A stretch of 64,000 nucleotides of DNA from CAZGXI01 sp964529715. GTDB taxonomy: Bacteria > Chloroflexota > Anaerolineae > Aggregatilineales > Ch27. Below are positions 32,291 to 43,144 of this stretch, one piece after another. A model generated the notes under the pieces. The model made no database searches and was not told where the DNA came from. It saw nothing but the letters and a program-made list of their open reading frames with translations. Position 1 is the first letter of the stretch; every line of letters starts with the position of its first letter. Position numbers and translations under genes: made by a program. The stretch spans positions 62,001-126,000 of the forward strand of contig CAZGXI010000007.1 in the NCBI GenBank assembly GCA_964529715.1, in the 5' to 3' direction.

Positions 32291-33100
32291 ATGGCGACGA
32301 CAACCACATTCCCACTGTTGCGCGCTGGCGATATCACGTTTGGCATCAACGGGACGAAAATCCTGCGGCGCGTCTCCCTGGCACTACAGCCGGGCGAATT
32401 CGTGGGCCTGATCGGGCCGAACGGCGCAGGCAAATCCACCTTGCTCAAGGTGATCAGCGGCCTGTGGCGCGGCGCAGATGGCACACTCGAACTGCTGGGC
32501 CGTCCCCTGCACGATTATCAGCCCAAAGAGGCCGCGCAAATCATCGCTCATGTGCCGCAGTTCACCCTGCTGGACTTCGCTTTCACCGTGCGGGAAGTTG
32601 TGCTGATGGGTCGCAGCCCACATCTGGGGCGCTTCCAACTGGAAGGCCCCCGCGACCGCGCCATTGCCGACCGGGCCATGCGGATCACCAACACGCTCGA
32701 CCTGGCCGGGCGGTTCGTGAACACCCTCAGCGGTGGCGAACGGCAGCGCGTGTTGATCGCGCGGGCGCTGGCGCAGCAACCTCAAATCCTATTGTTGGAC
32801 GAGCCGACCAGCAACCTGGACATCCGGCATCAACTGGGCGTGCTGGAACTGATCCGCGTGCTGGCGCACGATCAGGGGTTGGGTGTCTTGGCCGCGATTC
32901 ATGACCTGGACTCGGCGGCGCGTTTCTGTGACCGGCTGGTGCTGTTGGCGCAGGGCGAGGTCGTAGCAGAAGGACAGCCTGCCGATGTATTGACTGCTGA
33001 CACACTGAGGCGGGTCTTCGGCGTTGAAATATGGGTTGAACGCGACTCACAGACTGGCGCGCCTCGCCTGACGCCGCTGCGGGCGACCCCGCTGAATTAA
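32291..33100 (+). CDS. btuD: Vitamin B12 ABC transporter ATPase
   Basis: A 269-residue ABC ATPase of the FepC/BtuD type, predicted to power cobalamin import. Walker A is GPNGAGKST (42-50), the Q-loop region reads HVPQFTLLDF, the signature is LSGGERQRV, Walker B is ILLLDEPTSNLD, and the switch histidine is in AIHDLDSAARF. I use the ATG giving MATTTTFPLLRAGDITFG; a TTG nine codons earlier overlaps the terminator run. The riboswitch directly upstream fixes the substrate as a cobalamin. The permease and binding protein are 7 kb away under a sister riboswitch. Confidence 0.88.
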   Translation: MATTTTFPLLRAGDITFGINGTKILRRVSLALQPGEFVGLIGPNGAGKSTLLKVISGLWRGADGTLELLGRPLHDYQPKEAAQIIAHVPQFTLLDFAFTVREVVLMGRSPHLGRFQLEGPRDRAIADRAMRITNTLDLAGRFVNTLSGGERQRVLIARALAQQPQILLLDEPTSNLDIRHQLGVLELIRVLAHDQGLGVLAAIHDLDSAARFCDRLVLLAQGEVVAEGQPADVLTADTLRRVFGVEIWVERDSQTGAPRLTPLRATPLN

Positions 33101-33142
33101 GCACGGGTTCCCCCAAAATCGGCATGATTTTCCGTCAGGTCG

Positions 33143-33151
33143 TGGTATAAT
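33143..33151 (+). promoter_or_regulatory. ppdK extended -10 promoter
   Basis: TGGTATAAT is a perfect extended -10 element. No good -35 is visible. It gives a leader of about 160 bases before ppdK. The leader starts with CCCCTGT (33154-33160), which can pair with ACAGGGG (33176-33182). Confidence 0.55.
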
Positions 33152-33319
33152 AACCCCTGTTTTTGCGCGGCTGTAACAGGGGACTCCGCCGGACAAGCTA
33201 CGATTGTCTGTCGAATCACTGACGTTCAGCACTCGCAGGTTGATCGTGGTCGCTCTCTAATTCCCGGATTGGGACAAATTTGAGCGAACTCCACTCCTGA
33301 CCAGAGGAAAGGATAGACC

Positions 33320-35986
<2,667 letters not shown>

Positions 35987-36015
35987 CCGCAACTGGTACG
36001 GCAGTTTGCACAATT

Positions 36016-36052
36016 AATGCGGGGGAATCCCTGTGTGGGATTCTCCCGCATT
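36016..36052 (+). terminator. ppdK terminator
   Basis: AATGCGGGGGAATCCC and GGGATTCTCCCGCATT form a 16-base stem with one G-U pair and a TGTGT loop, followed by TGCTTTTAT. It separates ppdK from pckA. Confidence 0.85.
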
Positions 36053-36058
36053 TGCTTT

Positions 36059-36064
36059 TATAAT
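36059..36064 (+). promoter_or_regulatory. Possible pckA -10 box
   Basis: A perfect TATAAT lies just after the ppdK terminator and 42 bases before pckA. The -35 would fall inside the terminator stem and does not match, so the call is weak. Confidence 0.3.
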
Positions 36065-36105
36065 TCCTCCAATGATTTGTTACCCTTTGTGGAGAGGTAT
36101 GCCCC

Positions 36106-37713
36106 ATGAGCGTTCAAATCTACCAGAGCCATTACGGGTTAGAGAATCATGGCTTCACCAACCTGGAGCGCGAATACTGGAATTTATCGACCCCCGCGCT
36201 TTATGAGCAGATCGTGCGTTTCCGCGAGGGCATCGTTGCGCACATGGGGCCGGTCGTCGTACATACCGGGCAACACACCGGGCGCTCCCCGCGCGACAAA
36301 TTCATTGTGCGCGAATCGACCAATCAAGACAACATCTGGTGGGGCGACGTAAACCGTCCCATCGACCAGCAACACTTCGACGGCCTATATCGTCGTCTGC
36401 TGGCCTACTTCCAGAACCGCGCGGTCTTCGTGCAGGATTGCTACGCCGGCGCCGACCCAGCCTATCGGGTGCCGATCCGGGTGATCACCGAGACAGCCTG
36501 GCACAGCCTGTTCGCCCGCAACATGTTCATCGTCCCCGAACCGGAGGACCTAGTCGATCACGTGCCGGAGTACACGGTGATCTCTGCGCCGTCGTTCCAC
36601 GCCCTGCCCCAACTGGATAAGGTCAACTCCTCGGCGTTTATCTTGGTTAACTTTGCGGAAAAGCTGATTCTGATCGGCGGCACAAGCTACGCCGGGGAGA
36701 TCAAGAAGTCGATTTTCACCATCCTCAACTACTTGTTGCCGCTGCGAAACGTCTTTCCAATGCACTGCGCCGCCAACTATGGCCGCGATACCGACGACGT
36801 GGCGTTGTTCTTTGGTCTCTCTGGCACAGGCAAGACCAGCCTATCCGCCGACTCGACGCGCACCCTGATCGGGGATGACGAGCACGGCTGGAGCGACCGG
36901 GGGGTGTTCAACTTCGAGGGCGGCTGCTATGCCAAAGTGATCCGCCTGGACCCACAGGCCGAGCCAGAAATCTACGCGACCACCCGGCGCTTCGGCACGA
37001 TCCTGGAAAATGTGGTCATTGATGGCACCAACCGCCGGATTAACCTGAACGATGCCATGCATACAGAAAACACCCGTGCCTCCTACCCGATCAACTTCAT
37101 CCCCAACGCCTCACGCAGCGGCCTGGGCGGACACCCCCGCAACATCTTCTTTCTCACTGCCGACGCTTTCGGCGTGATGCCGCCGATCAGCCGCCTGACG
37201 CACGAGCAGGCCATGTACCACTTTCTGTCCGGCTACACGGCCCGCGTTGCCGGGACGGAAAAGGGCATGAGTTCCGAGCCGAGCGCCGTCTTCAGCACGT
37301 GCTTCGGCGCGCCGTTCATGGTGCACTTCCCACACCGCTACGCCGAACTGCTCGGCGAACGACTGGCGCGGCACCAGCCGAATGTCTGGCTGATCAACAC
37401 CGGCTGGATCGGCGGGCCTTATGGCGTGGGCGAGCGGATCAAGATTGCCTATTCGCGGGCGATGGTCCGGGCAGCCCTGAGTGGCCAGCTTGACAACGTA
37501 CCCACCCACCCCGATCCCATCTTCGGTCTTCACATCCCGGAATATGTGCCGGACGTGCCCGCCGAGGCGCTGGATGCACGCAGCCTATGGGCCGATCCGG
37601 ACACCTATGACGCGCAGGCGACGAAGGTCGCGCGGCTGTTTCACGAGAACTTCGCCAAGTACGCCAACGGCGCTTCCGAGGGCATCAAGGCCGCCGGGCC
37701 GCTCGTGTCATGA
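36106..37713 (+). CDS. pckA: Phosphoenolpyruvate carboxykinase (ATP)
   Basis: A 535-residue ATP-type PEPCK, which converts oxaloacetate + ATP to PEP + CO2. The P-loop GLSGTGKT is at residues 237-244, followed by LIGDDEHGWSDRGVFNFEGGCYAK, the kinase-2 and metal region. The N-terminal half holds the oxaloacetate-binding arginine (HTGRSPRDKFIVRE). INTGWIGGPYGVGERI near the C-terminus is highly typical. TGGAGAGG lies before the ATG. With ppdK it forms the PEP branch point; with sucCD at the left edge it fits an oxidative TCA cycle feeding gluconeogenesis. Confidence 0.97.
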   Translation: MSVQIYQSHYGLENHGFTNLEREYWNLSTPALYEQIVRFREGIVAHMGPVVVHTGQHTGRSPRDKFIVRESTNQDNIWWGDVNRPIDQQHFDGLYRRLLAYFQNRAVFVQDCYAGADPAYRVPIRVITETAWHSLFARNMFIVPEPEDLVDHVPEYTVISAPSFHALPQLDKVNSSAFILVNFAEKLILIGGTSYAGEIKKSIFTILNYLLPLRNVFPMHCAANYGRDTDDVALFFGLSGTGKTSLSADSTRTLIGDDEHGWSDRGVFNFEGGCYAKVIRLDPQAEPEIYATTRRFGTILENVVIDGTNRRINLNDAMHTENTRASYPINFIPNASRSGLGGHPRNIFFLTADAFGVMPPISRLTHEQAMYHFLSGYTARVAGTEKGMSSEPSAVFSTCFGAPFMVHFPHRYAELLGERLARHQPNVWLINTGWIGGPYGVGERIKIAYSRAMVRAALSGQLDNVPTHPDPIFGLHIPEYVPDVPAEALDARSLWADPDTYDAQATKVARLFHENFAKYANGASEGIKAAGPLVS

Positions 37714-37715
37714 GC

Positions 37716-37750
37716 AAAGTGTTGAGTTCAAAGTTTTGAGTTTTGAGTTG
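37716..37750. repeat. Short direct repeats of TTGAGTT type
   Basis: GTTGAGTT, GTTTTGAG and TTTTGAGTTG follow each other in an AT-rich stretch just after pckA. No coding potential is visible. Function unknown. Confidence 0.5.
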
Positions 37751-37755
37751 CTCGT

Positions 37756-37807
37756 CGCAGAGGACGCAAAAGCACATTCAGGCTTTGCACGCTTTGCGTC
37801 CTTTGCG
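37756..37807. terminator. Long imperfect hairpin between pckA and rbsK
   Basis: CGCAGAGGACGCAAAAGC pairs with GCTTTGCGTCCTTTGCG, with one mismatch and one bulge and a loop of 17 bases. It lies between the convergent ends of pckA and the ribokinase gene. It is related to the element at 5841. Confidence 0.65.
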
Positions 37808-37816
37808 GTGTGTCGT

Positions 37817-38746
37817 TTACGCCTGCCGCAGCAGCGACTCGACCTCGGCCCGCTTCGGCATGGAATCGGTTGCGCCGGGGCGGGTGACGCTGATCGCGGC
37901 AGTTGCGCTGGCGAAGCGGATCGCGTCGGCCATCGGCTGCCCTTCTGCCAGGGCCACCGCCAACCCGCCGTTGAAGGCGTCGCCTGCGCCGGTCGTATCC
38001 ACCGGCTCGACCTTGAAGATCGGGAACTGCTGCACGCCGCCGCTGTCCAGCAGCAATACGCCCCGGCTGCCCAGCGTCAGCACCACCGTTTGCGCACCCT
38101 TTTCACACAGCGCGCGGGCCGCGCTCTCGGCGTCGTCGGCAGGCCGCCCGGTGATGATCGTCGCCTCGGTCTGATTCGGCGTGATGACGTCCACCAGGGC
38201 CAGAATTTCGGAGGTAAGCTGCTGCGCCGGGGCCGGGTTAAGAATGGTCCGCACGCCGTGTTTGCGCGCCAGTTCCAGCGCGCGGCTCACTGCTGGGAGC
38301 GGAACTTCGTGCTGCGTGAGGAGAATATCCGATGCGGCAATCACTGCCTCGGCGCGGTCCACGTCCGTCGGGGTGATGGCGAAGTTTGCGCCGGAAGCGA
38401 CGACGATGATGTTCTCCGCCGCATCATCCACCAGGATGGTTGCCTCGCCCGTGTGATGATCCGGGTCGCGGACCACACAGGCCGTGTTGATGCCCTCCTG
38501 CCGCCACAGGTCAAGCGCCATCTCGCCGAACATGTCCTGCCCGACACGCCCAATAAAGCTGACAGCTGCACCTAACCGCGCCGCCGCGACAGCCTGGTTT
38601 GACCCCTTGCCACCAGGTCCGATCTTGAACCCCCGCCCCAGGATCGTTTCGCCCGGCTGCGGCAGCCGGGGCGTGAAGGTGACAAGATCGGTGTTGTAAC
38701 TGCCGAGCACCGTGATGCGGACCTGGGCCATCGTCGTTCGCTCCAT
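37817..38746 (-). CDS. rbsK: Ribokinase
   Basis: A 309-residue PfkB-family kinase that phosphorylates D-ribose at O5. The ribokinase-specific opening ITVLGSYNTDLVTFTPRLPQPGET and the GPGGKGSNQAVAAARLGA sugar-binding segment are present, as is the catalytic DTTGAGDAFNGGLAVALAEG near residue 250. NPAPAQQL is also typical. An alternative ATG five codons in (MAQVRITVLG) is possible. A TATAAT at 38777-38772 (minus strand) could be its own -10. No ribose transporter lies next to it; it may recycle ribose from nucleosides. Confidence 0.9.
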   Translation of the reverse strand: MERTTMAQVRITVLGSYNTDLVTFTPRLPQPGETILGRGFKIGPGGKGSNQAVAAARLGAAVSFIGRVGQDMFGEMALDLWRQEGINTACVVRDPDHHTGEATILVDDAAENIIVVASGANFAITPTDVDRAEAVIAASDILLTQHEVPLPAVSRALELARKHGVRTILNPAPAQQLTSEILALVDVITPNQTEATIITGRPADDAESAARALCEKGAQTVVLTLGSRGVLLLDSGGVQQFPIFKVEPVDTTGAGDAFNGGLAVALAEGQPMADAIRFASATAAISVTRPGATDSMPKRAEVESLLRQA

Positions 38747-38786
38747 GTGAGCATCTGAAGAATTGGGGGATATTATACATCAAACC

Positions 38787-38813
38787 GTAGCGGCGGCTTG
38801 AAGCCGCCGCTAC
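38787..38813. repeat. 27-base REP-like palindrome
   Basis: GTAGCGGCGGCTT, one G, then AAGCCGCCGCTAC: 13-base perfect arms with a single-base centre. It lies between the B12-binding protein gene and rbsK on the minus strand. It could end the B12 transcript or be one copy of a dispersed palindrome family. Confidence 0.7.
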
Positions 38814-38829
38814 TATTTCTACTTCACAC

Positions 38830-40620
38830 TTACTCCGCCGGGAACAGGTCCGGGTACAGATAGCGGGCCATGTCCTCGACGCCGGTCACGATGTACTGGC
38901 TGACGGCGCTGAGGTGCGCGTCATTCCCCACAACAACATTCTCTTCCCGGATTGCCGTCAGGCCGACCAGAGCCGGATCGGCGACAAAGGCATTCGCATC
39001 CACCCAGGATGACAGCACAATCACGTCCGGGTCGAGCGCGATCAGTGTTTCGGCGTCTACCTGCTGCCAGTCGTTCAAGCCTGCCATCGCACAGGCCGCG
39101 TTGATCCCGCCGGCCAGCCGAATCACGTCATCAAGTGTGGTGGCGCAGCCGGCGATCCAGTTGTCGGTCGAAAGATAGATCACGGTACGCGGTTCCTCTA
39201 CTGCTGAGACAACAGCCGTCACCGCTTCGAGCCGGTCGGTAAGCTGGCCAATCAGGGTTTGCGCCGCCGTGCGCTCGCCGATCAGGTTGCCCACAAAGGC
39301 AATATTGTCCAGCATGGCCGCGACGCTGGTAAAGTCCCCCACCTGGACGATGGTCACACCCGCCTCACGGAGCTGGCTCAACACCGCCGCGTCGGTAAAG
39401 GTGGCCGCAAAGAGCAGATCGGGGTCGAGGGCGATGATTTGCTCCGGGTCGGCCTCAACGCGCGTGGTGGTAAAAGCGTCCAGGACGCCTTCCCCGGCCA
39501 GCGAACTGATCGCCGGGTCATCAACCAGGTACGTCAGACCAACGATGCGCTCTGGTTCGTCGATCAACAGGCCGGCCAGAATTTCGTCCGTGCCCAACGT
39601 CAGGCTGGCAAGCGTCTCCGGGCGGCTATCCAGGGTAACGGTGTTGCCAGCCCCATCGGTAATCGTCATGGGGTAGGCCGGATAGTGACCTGGGTAGAGC
39701 AGCGCAGCCACATCCTCCACACCCTCGACGATGTACTGGCTGGTGGTGCTCAGGTGCGCATCGTTGACCACATACACACGCCCGTTCTGCACGGCAGTGA
39801 GGCCCTGATAAACGGGATTGCTGCGGAAGGTCTCCACGAATGCCGGGTCCCAGGGCGTCCACCCGCTGAGCAGGATCACGTCCGGGTCCTGTTCCAGGAT
39901 GAACTCGTCGCTCAGTGGATCAAACTGCGACACGCCTGCCTCAGCAGCGATGTCCACGCCGCCCGCCGCCCCGATCACCTCGGCGATGGTCGAGGGTAAC
40001 CCGCTGGTATAGTTACCCGGTGTCAGGTAGAGGACGCGCTGGGGCGTTTCGACGGTGATCACAGCCCGCGTCACTGCCTGCAAACGGGCGTCCATCTCGG
40101 CCACCAGTTCCGCCGCGCGGTCTTCCTCGCCCATCACCTGCCCCAGCAGAGTCACGGCGTCCCGAATCGGCTGGAGTCCGACGGGCTGCGGCATCATGAA
40201 GACGGTCAGTCCTGCCCCGCGAAGCTGTTCGACCACCGCTGGGTCAGTCCAAGTAGCGACGATCACCAGGTCTGGCTCCAGGCTGATCAGCAATTCGGGA
40301 TCGGCAGTCAGGCGATTCGGGATTTGCGCTGCCCGCGCCGCGACGTTGCTGATGCCAGGATCGACGGCCATCGTCGTGACACCGATCAGCCGTTCCGGTT
40401 CAACCAGCGAAAACAGCATCTCATCCGAAGCCAGGGTTACGCTGGCGATACGCTGCGGTGGGGCGGCGATTGTGACTTCGTTCCCGCCGCCGTCCACAAT
40501 CGTGCGCGGCCACGTTCCCTCCCCTTGCGCAAGGACGCGCTCAGAGATGCCAATAGGGGCTGCGACCAGGGCGAGAATCAGGATCGGCAGCAAAAACACG
40601 AACAGTCGGCGAGTGTTCAC
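38830..40620 (-). CDS. btuF: Double-domain B12-binding protein (tandem BtuF)
   Basis: A 596-residue secreted protein made of two complete periplasmic-binding-protein domains of the BtuF/FepB class. A signal sequence (RRLFVFLLPILILALVAAPI) is followed by domain 1 (about 40-317) and domain 2 (about 319-596). Each domain starts T-I-x-D-G-x-G-N-x-V-T and ends with NDAHLS..SQYIV.GVED.A..LYP, so the duplication is plain. There is no lipobox cysteine, unlike most binding proteins of single-membrane bacteria, so the signal sequence may stay as the anchor. It lies 46 bases downstream of the permease gene, under the second cobalamin riboswitch. It captures cobalamin for BtuCD. Confidence 0.88.
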   Translation of the reverse strand: MNTRRLFVFLLPILILALVAAPIGISERVLAQGEGTWPRTIVDGGGNEVTIAAPPQRIASVTLASDEMLFSLVEPERLIGVTTMAVDPGISNVAARAAQIPNRLTADPELLISLEPDLVIVATWTDPAVVEQLRGAGLTVFMMPQPVGLQPIRDAVTLLGQVMGEEDRAAELVAEMDARLQAVTRAVITVETPQRVLYLTPGNYTSGLPSTIAEVIGAAGGVDIAAEAGVSQFDPLSDEFILEQDPDVILLSGWTPWDPAFVETFRSNPVYQGLTAVQNGRVYVVNDAHLSTTSQYIVEGVEDVAALLYPGHYPAYPMTITDGAGNTVTLDSRPETLASLTLGTDEILAGLLIDEPERIVGLTYLVDDPAISSLAGEGVLDAFTTTRVEADPEQIIALDPDLLFAATFTDAAVLSQLREAGVTIVQVGDFTSVAAMLDNIAFVGNLIGERTAAQTLIGQLTDRLEAVTAVVSAVEEPRTVIYLSTDNWIAGCATTLDDVIRLAGGINAACAMAGLNDWQQVDAETLIALDPDVIVLSSWVDANAFVADPALVGLTAIREENVVVGNDAHLSAVSQYIVTGVEDMARYLYPDLFPAE

Positions 40621-40643
40621 AGCTCTCTCCTTTCCAAGAACCT

Positions 40644-40658
40644 GACGCTCCTGGCGTC
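40644..40658 (-). repeat. Small hairpin between btuC and btuF
   Basis: GACGC-TCCTG-GCGTC, in the 46-base gap between the two genes, just after an ACCGCAAAG sequence shared with the elements at 5841 and 37756. It may be a processing or partial-termination site. Confidence 0.35.
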
Positions 40659-40666
40659 TTTGCGGT

Positions 40667-41749
40667 TCAAAGCGAAAACATCTGGCGACGGCTGCGCCAG
40701 AGCAAAAACAGAAAGAACGGCCCGCCCAGCATGGCAGTGATTAACCCGACCTGGAGTTCAGCAGGTCGGAGCACCAACCGGGCAACGGTGTCACAGATCA
40801 CGAGAAATACTGCTCCGCCGAGGGCGCTGGCGGGCAGTAGCACACGGTGGTCCGGCCCGACAACCAAACGCACGGCGTGTGGCACGATCAGGCCAATGAA
40901 GCCGATCCCCCCCGCGACGCTCACGGCAGTGGCAGCGACCAGCGTCGCCAGGGCCAGCAGGGCAAAGCGCGTCCGGCCCACATTGACCCCCAGGCCCTGC
41001 GCCGTCTCCTCGCCGAGCAGCAGCAGGTTCAGGTCGCGGCTGAAGGCGTAGAGCAACACGATACACAGCAAGATCGGCAGGACGATTACATCCAGGTGCG
41101 GCTGGCCCCGCCCACGCAGCCCGCCGATAATCCAGGCCAAAATCGCCTGGACTTCGCCGTAATCTGCTGCCAGGAGCAACACTGCCGACGTGCCCGCGCT
41201 GAGGAACGAGTTCAAAGCCACACCGCCCAGCAACAAAGTGGCGACCTGCGTTCGTCCGTTCACCAACGACAGCAGATAGACGACGGTGGCAGCAGCCATT
41301 GCCCCGCCGAAGGCGCACAGCGGCAGCGTCCACAGGCTGGCGACGGCCAGGCCGCTCGTTACGGCGAGCACCGCGCCCAATGCCCCGCCCGCACTCACGC
41401 CGATAATACCGGGATCGGCCAGCGGGTTGCGGAAAATACCTTGCATGGTCGCGCCCGCCACTGCCAGCGCCGCACCGACCAGCGCCCCGATTAACGCACG
41501 CGGCAGCCGGACCATGTGAACGATCCGCATCTGGGCATCAGGAAACTCACCCATGCCCGGCACACCCATCCCCTTAAGCAGGATGCGCGCCACATCGCCA
41601 TAGGAAATGTCAGAGGAGCCGTTGGAGACGGAGAAAATAATGGCCCCGATCAGCGCCAGCAGCAGAACGCCGCTGATCAGCGCCAGCCGCGTCTTAACTG
41701 GGCGATCTGCCAGGACAAAAGACCGGGAACTGAGACCGTGTGCCAGCAA
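40667..41749 (-). CDS. btuC: Vitamin B12 ABC transporter permease
   Basis: A FecCD/BtuC-family permease with about ten membrane spans. The frame stays open through the riboswitch, but the terminator at 41835-41812 must lie before the start. I chose the TTG (MLAHGLSSRSFVLADRPVKT, 360 residues) because GGTGGGGTGG precedes it; a GTG at 41761 is an alternative. Motifs include RLPRALIGALVGAALAVAGA, GIFRNPLADPGIIGVSAGGA and GGIGFIGLIVPHAVRL, all typical of the family. The last segment contains the coupling region to the ATPase. The riboswitch sets its substrate as cobalamin. Confidence 0.85.
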   Translation of the reverse strand: MLAHGLSSRSFVLADRPVKTRLALISGVLLLALIGAIIFSVSNGSSDISYGDVARILLKGMGVPGMGEFPDAQMRIVHMVRLPRALIGALVGAALAVAGATMQGIFRNPLADPGIIGVSAGGALGAVLAVTSGLAVASLWTLPLCAFGGAMAAATVVYLLSLVNGRTQVATLLLGGVALNSFLSAGTSAVLLLAADYGEVQAILAWIIGGLRGRGQPHLDVIVLPILLCIVLLYAFSRDLNLLLLGEETAQGLGVNVGRTRFALLALATLVAATAVSVAGGIGFIGLIVPHAVRLVVGPDHRVLLPASALGGAVFLVICDTVARLVLRPAELQVGLITAMLGGPFFLFLLWRSRRQMFSL

Positions 41750-41811
41750 TATCCACCCCACCGAACAAGCCGCGCGCAAAACGGGGTGGAACCGGCTTTC
41801 CCCCAAACAAA

Positions 41812-41835
41812 CCCCCGGCCAAGCTGAGCCGGGGG
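41812..41835 (-). terminator. Riboswitch expression-platform terminator
   Basis: On the minus strand CCCCCGGC pairs with GCCGGGGG around an 8-base loop, followed by TTTGTTT. It lies between the aptamer and the permease start. The rest of the 41750-42192 gap is the aptamer and promoter; I see no gene in it. Confidence 0.85.
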
Positions 41836-41919
41836 GAAAGGAAACTCTTGAGGACGTAGCCTCGTGGCCGCTATTGCCCGGCCACAGTCCCAAACCCCAC
41901 GCCGCGAAGGTTGGAACTC

Positions 41920-42053
41920 AAGCCGGGGCGGGCGACCGGGCTTCTCAGCAAATCTGAGTTACCGTTGCGGGGCAGCGTCGGACTTGCACCGACTTCGCCA
42001 TTACGTCCTGCCATCCGGGGCACGGCCTTTAGGGACCTGGGGACACCTCGGCT
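41920..42053 (-). ncRNA. Cobalamin riboswitch upstream of btuC-btuF
   Basis: The core (42020 down to 41924) matches the 32051-32147 aptamer except at about ten positions. P3 reads GTCGGTGCAAGTCCGAC instead of GCCGGTTCGAGTCCGGC, so a C-G pair became T-A. The variable hairpin reads CTCAG...CTGAG instead of TTCAG...CTGAA, so a T-A pair became C-G. GCTGCCCCGCAACGGTAA is unchanged. The closing stem here is CCGAGG with CCCCGG and has one mismatch. Confidence 0.9.
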
Positions 42054-42083
42054 GGAGTCAAGAATATGCTTTTTCTAAAGCCA

Positions 42084-42112
42084 ACTCTAGCACCGGGTAC
42101 GGGGAGTGTCAA
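42084..42112 (-). promoter_or_regulatory. Promoter of the second cobalamin riboswitch
   Basis: On the minus strand a perfect TTGACA (42112-42107), 17 bases and TAGAGT (42089-42084). Transcription would start near 42077, about 25 bases before the aptamer. It faces away from the fructokinase gene. Confidence 0.7.
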
Positions 42113-42192
42113 GGAAAACCTTTGCGCGCCGTGTGGTTCACATGTACATTTACACCTGGATGTACTCGCCGCCTCTGCGTGGGAGGTTCCTC

Positions 42193-43119
42193 ATGAGCAT
42201 TGTTTCTCTTGGCGAACTGCTGATCGACTTCGTGGCGCTGGAGTCCGGTGTCACAGTAGGGGAAGCGTCCGGTTTTGTCAAAGCGCCCGGCGGCGCGCCG
42301 GCGAACGTGGCCGTCGCCGTTGCCAGGCTGGGAATGCCAAGCGCCTTTTTGGGCCAGGTCGGGGATGACCCCTTCGGCCATTTTCTGGCGGATGTGCTGC
42401 GCAGGGAAGGCGTGGACGTTTCAGGGCTGCGCTTTTCCGACCAAGCACGGACGGCACTAGCCTTTGTCTCGCTGCGGGCCGACGGCGAACGCAGTTTCAT
42501 GTTCTACCGTCATCCCAGCGCCGACATGCTGATGACCCCCGCAGACGTGGCGCTGGACGTGATTGACCGGGCAAAGGTGTTCCATTTCGGCTCAATCACG
42601 ATGATCGGGGAGCCGAGCCGCTCGGCCACATTGGCCGCGGTGCGCCGCGCTCAAGAACGCGGTCTGTTGATCTCCTACGATCCGAACCTGCGCCTGTCGC
42701 TGTGGCCATCGGCAGAAGCCGCCCGCGAGGGGATGCTGATTGGGTTCGACTATGCCCAGGTCGTGAAGATCAGCGATGAGGAACTCGAATTTTTAACCGG
42801 CGGCCAGGACGTGGCGGCCCTATGGCGCGACAACATCCGCCTGATCGTCGTGACTTACGGGGCGGGCGGCAGCACTGCCCACACACGCCGGGAGTCCTAT
42901 CATGTACCTGGCTTTAAGGTACAAGCCGTCGATACCACCGGCGCCGGAGATGGCTTCGTAGCCGGGCTGCTGGTCCGTCTGCTGGAAAAAGGCTTCGACG
43001 ACCTGACAGGGACGCTACGTTTCGCCAACGCCGTCGGGGCGCTCACGACCACGCAACGCGGCGCGATCCCGGCATTGCCAACCCGCACCGAGGCTGAACG
43101 CCTGTTGGGTAGGGCGTAA
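42193..43119 (+). CDS. PfkB-family carbohydrate kinase, probable fructokinase
   Basis: A 308-residue protein from the ATG giving MSIVSLGELLIDFVALESGV, with GGGAGG upstream. The opening GELLIDF is typical of fructokinases. GAPANVAVAVARLGMPSAFLGQVGDDPFG is the sugar-binding side and DTTGAGDGFVAGLLVRLL carries the catalytic aspartate. It is followed after 25 bases by an amylosucrase gene. Amylosucrase releases fructose from sucrose, and this kinase would trap it as fructose 6-phosphate. The substrate is inferred from that neighbour and the N-terminal motif; 2-keto-3-deoxygluconate kinase is the main alternative. Confidence 0.85.
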   Translation: MSIVSLGELLIDFVALESGVTVGEASGFVKAPGGAPANVAVAVARLGMPSAFLGQVGDDPFGHFLADVLRREGVDVSGLRFSDQARTALAFVSLRADGERSFMFYRHPSADMLMTPADVALDVIDRAKVFHFGSITMIGEPSRSATLAAVRRAQERGLLISYDPNLRLSLWPSAEAAREGMLIGFDYAQVVKISDEELEFLTGGQDVAALWRDNIRLIVVTYGAGGSTAHTRRESYHVPGFKVQAVDTTGAGDGFVAGLLVRLLEKGFDDLTGTLRFANAVGALTTTQRGAIPALPTRTEAERLLGRA

Positions 43120-43144
43120 CTTTGCGGCTGACCCGGAAAAGACC

